Of a DNA stretch of 10,364 nucleotides, positions 1-7,532 are shown one piece after another. This DNA comes from M55B157 sp964626275 (GTDB lineage Bacteria > Actinomycetota > Actinomycetes > S36-B12), in contig CAZVCZ010000057.1 in assembly GCA_964626275.1 (NCBI GenBank), positions 1 to 10,364 on the forward strand, read 5' to 3'. A model generated the notes under the pieces. It did not search any database, was not told the DNA's origin, and worked only from the letters and a program-made list of their open reading frames with translations. Positions within the stretch are counted from its first letter, which is position 1, and each line of letters starts with the position of its first letter. The position numbers and the translations under genes are program-made.

Positions 1-105
1 GGCCGCTGAAGTGGTGGAACCGCCATCGTCGGGAGCGCTGCCGCAGGCAGCGAGGACGAGGGCCGCCACGCCGATACCCGCGAGGGCACCGATGGATCTA
101 CGCAC
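1..105 (-). CDS. Secreted lipoprotein, N-terminal fragment (possible BMP-family substrate-binding protein)
   Basis: Only the first 35 codons lie in the window; the gene continues past the left edge. It starts at GTG (105-103), with a strong AGGAGG ribosome binding site at 117-112 five to six bases upstream. The peptide has two Arg after Met, a hydrophobic stretch at residues 5-20, then a lipobox Leu-Ala-Ala-Cys with Cys21, followed by a Gly/Ser/Thr/Asp-rich linker. This is the standard plan of a signal-peptidase-II lipoprotein, so the mature protein should be lipid-anchored on the outer face of the membrane. The function cannot be read from this part. In many Micrococcales a BMP-family nucleoside-binding lipoprotein and its ABC transporter lie divergent to sdhCDAB, so that is my guess from context only. 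It was found by reading the strand directly, because no long open frame marks it here. Confidence 0.85.
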   Translation of the reverse strand, partial: MRRSIGALAGIGVAALVLAACGSAPDDGGSTTSAA

Positions 106-129
106 GTGGAACCTCCTGTGAGCGATGGT

Positions 130-152
130 GCTCGACCATGGGTGGGTCGAGC
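130..152 (-). repeat. Perfect 8-bp inverted repeat in the presumed lipoprotein leader
   Basis: GCTCGACC at 130-137 is the exact reverse complement of GGTCGAGC at 145-152, with a 7-base spacer. In minus-strand RNA it would form a G/C-rich hairpin ending 12 bases before the AGGAGGT ribosome binding site of the lipoprotein gene. It could be a repressor operator, an RNA structure near the start of translation, or chance in G+C-rich DNA. Confidence 0.55.
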
Positions 153-168
153 CTGATCCGGGCTGGTC

Positions 169-186
169 GCGGTCGGGATCGACCGC
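169..186 (-). repeat. Perfect 7-bp inverted repeat with a 4-base loop, upstream of the first
   Basis: GCGGTCG at 169-175 pairs exactly with CGACCGC at 180-186 around a GGAT loop. It lies 16 bases upstream (in lipoprotein-gene direction) of the repeat at 130-152 and shares the GGTCG/CGACC core with it. Two related palindromes in tandem before a start codon suggest a paired binding site or a structured leader. Neither has a U-tract, so a simple terminator is unlikely. Confidence 0.5.
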
Positions 187-362
187 AGTCCCGGGCTTGC
201 CAGAACAGGGTGACCCTACTCGGCTTGACGCAGCGGACAGCGCGCAGCCTCACGGCCGTAACCGATTCGTAGCCCGGAGCTTCCCCGTGCGTCACAGCAG
301 CCTCGGAGATCACATCAGTCCCGTCTCCTGAACCCCGGGTCCGACGCCCTCCGACCGACCGA

Positions 363-378
363 CGTGACGCAGGCCACA
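363..378 (+). promoter_or_regulatory. Possible CRP/GlxR-type binding site upstream of sdhC
   Basis: The 16-mer CGTGACGCAGGCCACA matches the CRP-family consensus TGTGA-N6-TCACA at 8 of 10 fixed positions. Its centre is about 57 bases before the start of transcription predicted from the -10 at 416-421, a plausible activator position. GlxR is known to bind upstream of sdh genes in Corynebacterium. Here the assignment is a weak motif match plus position. Confidence 0.3.
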
Positions 379-415
379 TCGCCAACCCAGACAGGCCGAG
401 TCCCCCGATCGCGGA

Positions 416-421
416 TACGCT
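416..421 (+). promoter_or_regulatory. Candidate -10 element for the sdhCDAB operon
   Basis: TACGCT fits the actinobacterial TANNNT pattern. No recognisable -35 lies 16-19 bases upstream, as is common for activator-dependent promoters. Transcription would begin near 428, which would leave an ATG at 422 outside the mRNA and favours the GTG at 482 as the sdhC start. Confidence 0.3.
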
Positions 422-470
422 ATGTCCACTCCGTCGTTTCCCGACGACACCCGACAGCCCCAGCCGACCA

Positions 471-476
471 GGGAGG
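471..476 (+). promoter_or_regulatory. Ribosome binding site that sets the sdhC start
   Basis: GGGAGG lies five bases before the GTG at 482-484. The in-frame ATG at 422 has no Shine-Dalgarno sequence in front of it. This site therefore decides in favour of the shorter 131-residue SdhC. Confidence 0.7.
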
Positions 477-481
477 TCACC

Positions 482-877
482 GTGGCCACCGCCCCCGTGG
501 GCACCCTCTATCGAGGCCGTGAGGGCATGTGGTCCTGGGTCGCCCAGCGGATCACCGGCATCGCGGTCTTCTTCTTCCTCTACGTGCACGTGCTCGACAC
601 GGCCCTGGTCCGTGTCTCCCCCGAGGCCTACGACATCGTCATCGCCACCTACAAGACCCCGATCGTGAACCTGCTCGAGGTCGGTTTGGTCGGTGCGGTC
701 CTCTATCACGCTCTCAACGGCCTGCGCGTCATCGCTGTCGACTTCTGGGCGAAGGGGCCCCGCTATCAGCGCCAGATGCTCTGGGTGCTCGTCGGCGTCT
801 GGCTCGCCGTGATGATCCCCGGCACCTATTTCATGATGATCCACACCGTCGAGGCACTCTTCGGGAGCACACCATGA
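482..877 (+). CDS. sdhC: Succinate dehydrogenase cytochrome b556 subunit (membrane anchor SdhC)
   Basis: SdhC is one of two membrane anchors of succinate dehydrogenase. With SdhD it binds heme b and the quinone site and receives electrons from SdhB. The 131-residue product has an N-terminal segment (Gly-Thr-Leu-Tyr-Arg-Gly-Arg-Glu-Gly-Met-Trp-Ser-Trp) typical of actinobacterial SdhC, then three predicted membrane helices at about residues 23-42, 61-85 and 100-125. Arg23 in the Gln-Arg-Ile-Thr-Gly motif corresponds to the quinone-site Arg of E. coli SdhC, where the preceding residue is His rather than Gln. His76, in His-Ala-Leu-Asn-Gly-Leu-Arg, aligns with the heme-ligand His84 of E. coli. I chose GTG 482 for its ribosome binding site and normal family length; an ATG at 422 would add 20 atypical residues. 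The stop overlaps the sdhD start (ATGA), which suggests translational coupling. Confidence 0.95.
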   Translation: MATAPVGTLYRGREGMWSWVAQRITGIAVFFFLYVHVLDTALVRVSPEAYDIVIATYKTPIVNLLEVGLVGAVLYHALNGLRVIAVDFWAKGPRYQRQMLWVLVGVWLAVMIPGTYFMMIHTVEALFGSTP

Positions 878-1293
878 GCATCACCAGCCCCCGTCGTGGA
901 CCCTCACTGGACACCCCGCGCTCACGCCGCGGCGGTCAGCGCTCCAACTACGAGCTGTACGCGTGGTTGTTCATGCGCGTCTCCGGCATCGTGCTGGTCT
1001 TCCTGGTACTCGGACACCTATTCATCATGAACGTCCTCGACGGTGGCGTGCAGCGCATCAATTTCGCCTTCGTCGCGGGACGATGGGCGAGCCCGTTCTG
1101 GCAGATCTGGGATCTGCTCATGCTGTGGCTGGCCATGCTCCACGGCACGAACGGCCTGCGCACCATCATCAACGACTATGCGGAGCGCGACCAGACGCGC
1201 TTCTGGATGAAGATGCTGCTCTACGTGTCCAGCGCCTTCATCATCATCCTCGGGACCCTCGTGATCTTCACCTTCGATCCGAACATCGGCTGA
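874..1293 (+). CDS. sdhD: Succinate dehydrogenase hydrophobic membrane anchor subunit SdhD
   Basis: This is the second membrane anchor of succinate dehydrogenase (139 residues). A basic, Ser/Pro-rich N-terminal tail of about 25 residues precedes three predicted helices at about residues 29-52, 76-99 and 110-134. His90, followed by Gly-Thr-Asn-Gly-Leu-Arg, is in the position of the heme ligand His71 of E. coli SdhD. Asp101-Tyr102 match the Asp82-Tyr83 pair at the quinone site there. The start ATG overlaps the sdhC stop by four bases, and sdhA follows after 17 bases, so all are read as one operon. The C-terminus is hydrophobic and short, without an extra domain. Confidence 0.94.
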   Translation: MSITSPRRGPSLDTPRSRRGGQRSNYELYAWLFMRVSGIVLVFLVLGHLFIMNVLDGGVQRINFAFVAGRWASPFWQIWDLLMLWLAMLHGTNGLRTIINDYAERDQTRFWMKMLLYVSSAFIIILGTLVIFTFDPNIG

Positions 1294-1310
1294 GAGGACT
1301 AACCAAGGCC

Positions 1311-3064
<1,754 letters not shown>

Positions 3065-3065
<1 letters not shown>

Positions 3066-3817
3066 TGACCGCCGATGTCGCCGATGCCCCGGCACCCGAG
3101 TCGATCGAAGCGCGGGATGTGACCTTCAAGATCCGTCGCTTCATCCCCGAGATCGACGAGGAGCCGCACTGGGAGGAATACGTCATCCAGGCGTATCCGA
3201 CTGACCGAGTGCTCGACGCTCTCGCTCAGATCAAGGGCGAACAGGACGGGACGCTCACCTACCGCCGCTCATGCGGACACGGGATCTGCGGGTCCGATGC
3301 GATGCGGATCAACGGTCGCAACCGGCTCGCCTGCAAGACCCTCATCAAGGACCTCGACGCCTCCTCGCCCATCACCATCGAGGCGATCAAGGGCCTTCCC
3401 CTCGAGAAGGACCTCGTCGTCGACATGGAGCCCTTCTTCGCGGCCTATCGAGAGGTGATGCCCTTCCTCGTGCCCGAGGGCCACGAGCCGACCAAGGAGC
3501 GCCTGCAGAGCGCCGAGGATCGGGCCCGCTTCGACGACACCACGAAGTGCATCCTGTGCGCTGCCTGCACCACTTCCTGCCCCGTGTTCTGGACCGACGG
3601 ACAGTACTTCGGCCCCGCCGCCATCGTGGCCGCCCACCGCTTCATCTTCGACTCCCGCGATGCGGCAGCCGAGAAGCGCCTGGAGATCCTCAACGACAAG
3701 GAGGGCGTGTGGCGCTGCCGCACCACCTTCAACTGCACCGAGGCCTGCCCCCGCGGGATCGAGGTCACCAAGGCCATCCAGGAGGTCAAGCGCGCCTTGA
3801 TCTTCCGCCGCGTCTGA
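3065..3817 (+). CDS. sdhB: Succinate dehydrogenase iron-sulfur subunit
   Basis: SdhB carries electrons from the SdhA flavin to the membrane quinone site through three iron-sulfur clusters. The 250-residue protein has an N-terminal ferredoxin domain with [2Fe-2S] ligands Cys70, Cys75, Asp78 and Cys90, in the Cys-x4-Cys-x2-Asp spacing also seen in E. coli. The C-terminal domain has Cys162-x2-Cys165-x2-Cys168-x3-Cys172, then Cys218, Cys224 and Cys228, enough for one [4Fe-4S] and one [3Fe-4S] cluster. An N-terminal extension of about 18 acidic and Ala/Pro residues precedes the conserved start. The TGATG overlap with sdhA implies coupled translation. It is the last gene of the sdhCDAB operon. Confidence 0.98.
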
Positions 3818-3820
3818 CCC

Positions 3821-3865
3821 TCGGCCTCACCTCTTCAGGGCCGACCTGGGCGGCGTGTATGCCGC
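3821..3865 (+). terminator. Possible transcription terminator hairpins after sdhB
   Basis: Three bases after the sdhB stop, TCGGCC (3821-3826) can pair with GGCCGA (3839-3844). A second small stem, GCGGC (3850-3854) with GCCGC (3861-3865), follows. Neither has a U-tract and both stems are short, so this is a weak terminator candidate. Confidence 0.25.
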
Positions 3866-3887
3866 GCCATCCCCGGCGCCCCCGGGT

Positions 3888-3893
3888 TACCCT
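3888..3893 (+). promoter_or_regulatory. Candidate -10 for a leaderless carboxypeptidase mRNA
   Basis: TACCCT lies nine bases before the ATG at 3903, and no Shine-Dalgarno sequence is present. A -10 so close to the start codon places transcription initiation at or within a few bases of the ATG, the usual pattern of leaderless actinobacterial genes. No clear -35 is visible. Confidence 0.4.
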
Positions 3894-3902
3894 GGTCCCA
3901 CC

Positions 3903-5216
3903 ATGCGCCACACACGCCTCGGTGCGGGACTGACCGCCCTCGCCCTCGCTGCGGGACTCGCCCTGGCCTCCCCTGCCTCCGCCGCAGAGCCTGTCGGTGG
4001 TCCGGCGCTCACCGGCAGCGGCGTCATCGTCGATCCCGGCCCGCGGGCCACCCCCCTCCCTGACGTAGGAGCCACAACCTGGCTGATCGCCGATCTGGAC
4101 ACGGGAGAGGTCCTGGCCGCTCGCGGCCCCCACGTGCAGCGGCCGCCCGCGAGCACCTTCAAGACCCTGACCGCGCTGACCCTCATCCCCCGGCTCGATG
4201 CCGACGAGATCTACACCGCCACCTACGACGACATCGCCATCGAGGGCAGCCGAGTGGGCCTGGTCGAGGACGGCGACTACACCATCGCCGAACTGTTCCT
4301 CGGACTCTTCCTGCAAAGCGGCAACGATGCAGCCATGGCTCTGGCGAACGCCAACGGCGGCATGGAGATCACGATCGCGCAGATGAGTGAGGAGCTGCAG
4401 CGGCTTCGCGCCTACGACACGGTCGCGAAGAACACCTCCGGCCTGCCTGCCGAGGGCCAGGTCTCCAGCGCCTACGACCTCGCACTCATCGCCCGCGAGG
4501 GATTACGCAATCCAGAGTTCCTGGCCTACGCCACGACGATCAGCGTGCCGGACTATCCCGGCTACATGCCGGGCGAGCCCGGTGGAGAGCGGCCCACCTT
4601 CACCATCGCCAACCAGAACCCGCTGCTCAACCCCACCGATGGCCGCGCCCCCTACGAGGGAGCGATCGGCCTGAAGACCGGCTGGACCACCGAGGCGGGA
4701 AAGACCTTCATCGGCGCCGCCCGGCGCGGCGACACCGCCCTCGTGGTCACCCTGATGAACTTCTCCGGACCGACCTATGATGCGGCCGCACCGCTGCTGG
4801 ACTGGGGCTTCGAGAACGTCGATGCGGTGACCCCGATCGGCACCCTCGTCGATCCGGTCCGGTCCACCGAAGAGGCAGCGACACCGGTAGTCGAACCTGC
4901 GACCGCCGGCGCCACAGGCGGCGCGACCAGCGCTGACGCCGCTCCCGCCGAAGAGCCCGCCACCTCCGAGATCTCGGCCCTGGACACTGCCGCCGCCGTA
5001 TCCTCCAACGGCTGGGCCTGGGGACTGCTCGCAGCGATGATCGTGGGCGTCCTCCTCGTCGTCATGGGCCTGCGCAGCCTGCGCCCACCGCCCCCGCGTC
5101 AAAGGCGCAACTACGCCGAACGGAGTGGTGGCGATGCGGGCGATGCCGTTCCGGGGGACGGGGACCTAGCCGAGGCTCAGCCTTCGTCCAGAGAGACGAA
5201 TCCGACTCGGTCGTAG
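3903..5216 (+). CDS. dacA: D-alanyl-D-alanine carboxypeptidase (PBP5/DacA-like, membrane-anchored)
   Basis: This is a secreted serine peptidase of family S11 that removes the terminal D-Ala from peptidoglycan pentapeptides and so limits cross-linking. The 437-residue product has a signal peptide (residues 1 to about 28, ending Ala-Ser-Ala-Ala). All three penicillin-binding motifs are present: Ser84-Thr-Phe-Lys87 with the acylated serine, Ser139-Gly-Asn141, and Lys258-Thr-Gly. An Ala/Thr/Pro/Glu-rich linker (about residues 320-368) leads to one membrane helix at about 371-393, then a charged cytoplasmic tail of about 40 residues. The C-terminal anchor is a true helix rather than the amphipathic one of E. 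coli PBP5. I chose the ATG at 3903 because the signal peptide begins there; the in-frame GTG at 3855 adds an odd Pro-rich leader. The last 40 bases overlap convergent trpS. The gene symbol is by family, not by proven orthology. Confidence 0.93.
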   Translation: MRHTRLGAGLTALALAAGLALASPASAAEPVGGPALTGSGVIVDPGPRATPLPDVGATTWLIADLDTGEVLAARGPHVQRPPASTFKTLTALTLIPRLDADEIYTATYDDIAIEGSRVGLVEDGDYTIAELFLGLFLQSGNDAAMALANANGGMEITIAQMSEELQRLRAYDTVAKNTSGLPAEGQVSSAYDLALIAREGLRNPEFLAYATTISVPDYPGYMPGEPGGERPTFTIANQNPLLNPTDGRAPYEGAIGLKTGWTTEAGKTFIGAARRGDTALVVTLMNFSGPTYDAAAPLLDWGFENVDAVTPIGTLVDPVRSTEEAATPVVEPATAGATGGATSADAAPAEEPATSEISALDTAAAVSSNGWAWGLLAAMIVGVLLVVMGLRSLRPPPPRQRRNYAERSGGDAGDAVPGDGDLAEAQPSSRETNPTRS

Positions 5217-6196
5217 ACCGTGGCGAGGGTGGGCGCTGCAACGTCGCGGGCTCGATGCGCACCGATCGCCATGAGCCGGGTCAGCTCAGCCGGATCATTC
5301 ATGAGTTCCTGCACGCGCGCGGCGAACGGAACTGTGAAGGACAGCACCGCGTCGGTGGCTGCCGCCTTGAGGTCGCCATAGCCCCGTCCCTCGAGATCAG
5401 CCGCTGCCTGCTCCGGCGAGACTCCGCTGAAGGCGGCGATGAGGGACAGCAGATTGGACACTCCCGGCTTGTCCACTCGATCGAAGACGATGTCACGGCC
5501 GGAATCGGTGACCGCGGTCTTAATCTTCTTGGTGATGGTGCGTTCATCGTCGAGCAGGAACAGGCATCCACCCGGTGAGGACTTGCTCATCTTGGCGTTC
5601 GGGTCGGCGAGGTCGAGGATCTTGGCGGTGTCCGCGACGATGAGAGCCTCGGGCACGACGAAGGTCTCACCGAAGCGGGAATTGAATCGCTGAGCCAGAT
5701 CTCGGGTGAGTTCGAGATGTTGACGCTGATCCTCCCCGACCGGCACGCCGTGCGGCTGGTAGATGAGGATGTCGGCCGCCTGGAGGACCGGATAGGTGAA
5801 CAGGCCGACCGTCGCCCGATCGGTGCCCTCCTTGGAGGCCTTGTCCTTGAACTGCGTCATGCGTCCGGCCTCGCCGAAGCCGGTGATGCACTGCAGCACC
5901 CAGGTCAACTGAGAATGCTCCGGGACGTGGCTCTGGACGAAGACGGTGGCGCGATCGGGATCGAGCCCCGAGGCGATCAACTGAGCAAAGGACAGCAGCG
6001 TGCGTTGGCGCAACAGCGCCGGGTCGTAGTCCACGGTGATCGCATGCTGATCGACGACGCAGTAGAACGCATTGTGGGTGTCCTGCAGTTCGACCCAGCG
6101 CCGGATCGCCCCGAGGTAGTTGCCAACCTGGAAGGAATCTGCCGTCGGCTGGATGCCGGACAGCACACGGGGACGAGCATCACCGGTGGGGGTCAT
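5177..6196 (-). CDS. trpS: Tryptophanyl-tRNA synthetase
   Basis: This cytoplasmic class I aminoacyl-tRNA synthetase charges tRNA-Trp with tryptophan. At 339 residues it has the normal length for bacterial TrpS. The first ATP-binding signature appears as Gly25-Asn26-Tyr27-Leu28-Gly29-Ala30 after Gly-Ile-Gln-Pro-Thr, as usual for this enzyme. The second is Lys202-Met-Ser-Lys-Ser206. Between them lies the tryptophan-binding core, and after them the helical anticodon-binding region. The ATG at 6196 is four bases after the stop of the upstream CNNM gene and has no clear Shine-Dalgarno, so it probably depends on translational coupling. An in-frame TTG at 6223 would give a nine-residue extension inside that gene and is unlikely. 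The 3' end overlaps the convergent carboxypeptidase gene by 40 bases. Confidence 0.97.
   Translation of the reverse strand: MTPTGDARPRVLSGIQPTADSFQVGNYLGAIRRWVELQDTHNAFYCVVDQHAITVDYDPALLRQRTLLSFAQLIASGLDPDRATVFVQSHVPEHSQLTWVLQCITGFGEAGRMTQFKDKASKEGTDRATVGLFTYPVLQAADILIYQPHGVPVGEDQRQHLELTRDLAQRFNSRFGETFVVPEALIVADTAKILDLADPNAKMSKSSPGGCLFLLDDERTITKKIKTAVTDSGRDIVFDRVDKPGVSNLLSLIAAFSGVSPEQAAADLEGRGYGDLKAAATDAVLSFTVPFAARVQELMNDPAELTRLMAIGAHRARDVAAPTLATVYDRVGFVSLDEG
5183..5200. terminator. Inverted repeat in the overlap of two convergent genes
   Basis: TTCGTC (5183-5188) and GACGAA (5195-5200) form a perfect 6-bp stem with a 6-base loop inside the coding ends of both trpS and the carboxypeptidase gene. 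A second small stem, CGGTC (5208-5212) with GACCG (5216-5220), spans the carboxypeptidase stop. With no intergenic space here, these could act as a bidirectional terminator, but the stems are short and lack U-tracts. Confidence 0.3.
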
Positions 6197-6200
6197 GGGC

Positions 6201-7508
6201 TCATTCTGGCAGTGCGTCGACAACAGTCGACGCGGGCTCTGGCGGGGTGAGAGGTGTCACTCGGATCCGCGCGATGCGCCGACCATCCATGGCCGAGACC
6301 GTGAGTCGGCATCCCTCGGTCTCCACCGAGGCACCCACCGACGGCAGAGTTCCCAGCCGGGCGATGACGAAGCCGGCCACGGTCTCGTAGGGCCCTTCGG
6401 GCAACTCCACCCCTGTGCGGTCCGCGAAGTCCTCCAGGTTGAGCAGTCCATCGACCTCGGAAGCGACAGCGGTGGTCGGCTCGTCGTACTCATCGCGGAT
6501 GTCACCGACGAGTTCCTCGACGAGGTCTTCCAGTGTCACGATGCCGGCGGTCCCGCCGTACTCATCCACGACGATCGCGAGATGCTGACCGCGACGACGC
6601 ATCTCGGTCAGCGCCGGGATGACGGCCTTCGACCCGGGAAAGAACGGAACCTTGCGCGCAATCGCTCCGAGTCGCCGATCTCGCTGCGTGTCATCGAGGG
6701 TGAGCAGATCGCGGACGTGAACGAAGCCGATCACGTCATCCGCAGAATCGCGAATCACCGGATACCTCGAGTGGGGAGCTTCGGAGACGATCCGCGCCGC
6801 CTCCCCTATCGATATCGAGGCCTCGAGGAACTCCACTTCGGTTCGAGGAAGCATCACCTCGCGCAGCTCGCGATCACCGGCGTCGAAGACATCATCGATG
6901 AGGGCCCGCTCCTCGACTGAGAGATCCTCATGAGCCGCGACCATGTCGCGCAACTCCTCACCGCTGATGTGCTCCCGCCCAGTCGCCGGGTTTCCGCCGA
7001 GCAGCCTCACCAGTCCATTCGTCGACACCGAGAGCAGCCAGATGAACGGGCGAGCGAGCTTGGCCAGGAGTTCCACCGGTGCCGCGACGGCGAGGGCTGT
7101 CGCCTCTACCCGCTGCAGCGCCAAGCGCTTCGGCACGAGCTCGCCGACCACGAGGGACACGTAGGCGATGAACACCGTGATGAGGATGAACGCGACAACT
7201 CCGGCGATGCCCTCCGACAGACCCCAGTCGACGAACACCGGAGCGAGCGAGGGGGCAATCTGAGAGGCACCGAACCCAGCGGACACGAATCCTGCGAGGG
7301 TGACGCCGACCTGGACAGCGGCAAGGAACCGATTGGGCTCTCGGGCGAGGTTCGCCAGGATCCTTCCCCGTCGACCGGATTCCGCGAGTCTCTCGATCTG
7401 ACCCTCGCGGAGGGAGACCAGGGCGATCTCGGCTGCTGCGAAGAATCCACCGATGAGGACGAATAGCAGGACCAGGCCGAGGTTCAGCAGCAGATCGGAC
7501 ACAGCCAC
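6201..7508 (-). CDS. CNNM/CorC-family membrane protein with CBS pair (hemolysin-C-like)
   Basis: This is an inner-membrane protein of the CNNM (DUF21) family, which members and structures link to Mg2+/divalent-cation efflux; the old name hemolysin-like is misleading. The 435-residue product has the DUF21 domain at about residues 1-190, with roughly four hydrophobic segments and the family motifs Pro-Asn-Arg-Phe-Leu-Ala-Ala-Val-Gln-Val-Gly and Gly-Glu-Leu-Val-Pro-Lys-Arg. A cytoplasmic CBS pair follows at about 215-335, including Val-Val-Asp-Glu-Tyr-Gly-Gly-Thr-Ala-Gly. The C-terminal CorC_HlyC domain is at about 350-425. Two GTG starts are possible, 7508 and 7502. I list the longer, but a -10-like TATCCT immediately upstream favours a leaderless start at 7502. 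The gene lies 24 bases after the aldehyde dehydrogenase gene and 4 bases before trpS. The transported ion cannot be deduced. Confidence 0.92.
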   Translation of the reverse strand: MAVSDLLLNLGLVLLFVLIGGFFAAAEIALVSLREGQIERLAESGRRGRILANLAREPNRFLAAVQVGVTLAGFVSAGFGASQIAPSLAPVFVDWGLSEGIAGVVAFILITVFIAYVSLVVGELVPKRLALQRVEATALAVAAPVELLAKLARPFIWLLSVSTNGLVRLLGGNPATGREHISGEELRDMVAAHEDLSVEERALIDDVFDAGDRELREVMLPRTEVEFLEASISIGEAARIVSEAPHSRYPVIRDSADDVIGFVHVRDLLTLDDTQRDRRLGAIARKVPFFPGSKAVIPALTEMRRRGQHLAIVVDEYGGTAGIVTLEDLVEELVGDIRDEYDEPTTAVASEVDGLLNLEDFADRTGVELPEGPYETVAGFVIARLGTLPSVGASVETEGCRLTVSAMDGRRIARIRVTPLTPPEPASTVVDALPE

Positions 7509-7509
7509 G

Positions 7510-7515
7510 AGGATA
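7510..7515 (-). promoter_or_regulatory. Candidate -10 overlapping the CNNM gene start
   Basis: Read on the minus strand, TATCCT (7515-7510) is a good -10 hexamer. It ends one base before the GTG at 7508 and seven bases before the GTG at 7502, so transcription would begin at or next to 7502, giving a leaderless mRNA. A -35 at 17 bases (CTCTAG, within the end of the upstream gene) is poor. A GAGAGG purine tract at 7526-7521 is an alternative, distant ribosome binding site for GTG 7508. Confidence 0.4.
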
Positions 7516-7532
7516 CGGCCCTCTCGGGAACG

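Larger units (their letters stand above)
106..481. promoter_or_regulatory. Divergent intergenic control region between the lipoprotein gene and sdhC
   Basis: This 376-base stretch separates two divergent genes and has no convincing coding region. Toward the lipoprotein (minus strand) there are two perfect inverted repeats (169-186 and 130-152) before the ribosome binding site. A possible -10, TAGGGT at 218-213, would place them in a roughly 100-base transcribed leader, but no good -35 goes with it. Toward sdhC there is a CRP/GlxR-like palindrome (363-378), a candidate -10 (416-421) and a strong ribosome binding site (471-476). The octamer TGACGCAG occurs twice (226-233 and 365-372), and its core appears inverted at 289-294. 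Start and promoter positions are inferred by eye. Confidence 0.6.

Noticed and set aside
351..364. Short CCGA tandem repeat (three units plus)
   Set aside because: It is too short to be meaningful in G+C-rich DNA, and no longer array is present.
422..481. ATG at 422 as the sdhC start
   Set aside because: It has no ribosome binding site, adds a non-conserved segment and overlaps a possible promoter. GTG 482 has a strong site and gives the usual length.
98..844. 248-codon minus-strand open frame opposite sdhC
   Set aside because: It overlaps sdhC and the start and ribosome binding site of the lipoprotein gene in another frame, and its composition is that of a shadow frame.
963..1310. N-terminal extension of SdhA by 116 residues
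   Set aside because: The extension lies inside sdhD in another frame and is Arg/His-rich. Conserved SdhA sequence begins at the ATG at 1311.
3855..3902. GTG at 3855 as the carboxypeptidase start
   Set aside because: It would place a Pro-rich stretch before an otherwise typical signal peptide and has no Shine-Dalgarno sequence.
6197..6223. TTG at 6223 as the trpS start
   Set aside because: It is a rare codon, lies inside the upstream CNNM gene, and adds nine residues not expected in TrpS.
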